In this document: in pieces, positions 4,983-5,102 of the stretch
Position numbering within the stretch: the stretch's first letter is position 1
Layout: every line of letters starts with the position of its first letter
Origin: Clostridiales bacterium
GTDB taxonomy: Bacteria > Bacillota > Clostridia > Oscillospirales > Oscillospiraceae
Assembly: GCA_021201515.1 (NCBI GenBank)
Contig: JAJQET010000183.1
Coordinates: 1 to 5,102 of the forward strand
Direction: 5' to 3'
DNA: 5,102 bases
Notes under the pieces: generated by a model
The model's input: the letters and a program-made list of their open reading frames with translations, nothing else
Databases searched by the model: none
Told to the model about the DNA's origin: nothing
Position numbers and translations under genes: made by a program

Positions 4983-5102
4983 TTATGCGTCATCAGGTTC
5001 CGCGTCAGGGTTTACCCTGTCCTTTAGCAGCTTGCCTGGCTTGAACTGCACCACCCGATGGGCGGGCACGTCCACCGGTTCCCCGGTGGACAGGTTGCGG
5101 CC
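4983..5102 (-). CDS. HU-type DNA-binding protein, C-terminal part (runs off the right edge)
   Basis: The last 39 residues of an HU/IHF-family nucleoid protein, a small basic dimer that bends DNA. The visible part starts at GRNLSTGEPVDVPA, which matches the family's beta-arm motif GRNPxTGExVxVPA with leucine in place of the proline expected to intercalate at the arm tip. It continues through HRVVQFKPGKLLKDRVN, the family's core end, and finishes with an acidic tail (PDAEPDDA) longer than that of minimal HU proteins. The stop is TAA at 4985-4983. The start, promoter and DNA-contacting N-terminal half lie outside the window. It converges with the SseB-like gene and shares its terminator. Confidence 0.9.
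   Translation of the reverse strand, partial: GRNLSTGEPVDVPAHRVVQFKPGKLLKDRVNPDAEPDDA

Noticed and set aside
1..5102. CRISPR array, toxin-antitoxin pair, phage or transposon genes, tRNA or rRNA genes, classic riboswitch
   Set aside because: None of the expected repeats, motifs or conserved structures were seen on either strand.

Overview
The window reads as chromosomal backbone of a GC-rich clostridial Firmicute, most likely an Oscillospiraceae-type gut anaerobe (relatives of Flavonifractor, Lawsonibacter, Intestinimonas). This is inferred from GC-rich genes that carry purine-rich Shine-Dalgarno sites (AAGGAGG, AGAGGGG, GAGGGGG) and near-consensus sigma-A promoters, and from the gene content. 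No 16S gene or other decisive marker is present. There is no phage, CRISPR, transposase or defence gene.

Layout. Positions 1-253 hold no convincing gene; the first ~180 bases are clearly less GC-rich than the rest and contain two inverted repeats. Three genes follow on the minus strand, in transcription order: a four-helix, ferritin-like protein that appears to have lost its metal ligands (1895-2419); larE, a sulfur transferase of the three-cysteine type (1023-1829); and tcdA, the t6A37 tRNA dehydratase (254-1009). larE has its own near-perfect promoter, whose -35 box contains the stop codon of the ferritin-like gene. The tcdA ribosome binding site overlaps the larE stop codon, so larE and tcdA look like a translationally coupled pair.

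A divergent intergenic region (2420-2650) carries an extended -10 promoter for a plus-strand gene encoding a ten-helix membrane protein (2651-3700). It resembles acyltransferase-3 (O-acetyltransferase) proteins but lacks the expected catalytic histidine. After a short intergenic region with two adjacent hairpins comes a plus-strand SseB-family gene with a duplicated N-terminal domain (3803-4927). It ends at a strong bidirectional terminator shared with the convergent 3' end of an HU-type DNA-binding protein gene, which runs off the right edge.

How the genes relate. Only larE-tcdA show sequence-level evidence of working as a unit, with a possible link through sulfur transfer or adenylation chemistry; the rest looks like unrelated neighbouring genes. 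The most unusual points are two proteins that keep a family fold but seem to have lost the active-site residues (ferritin-like and acyltransferase-3-like), the tandem SseB architecture, and the unexplained low-GC left end. I did not find a convincing new multi-gene system.
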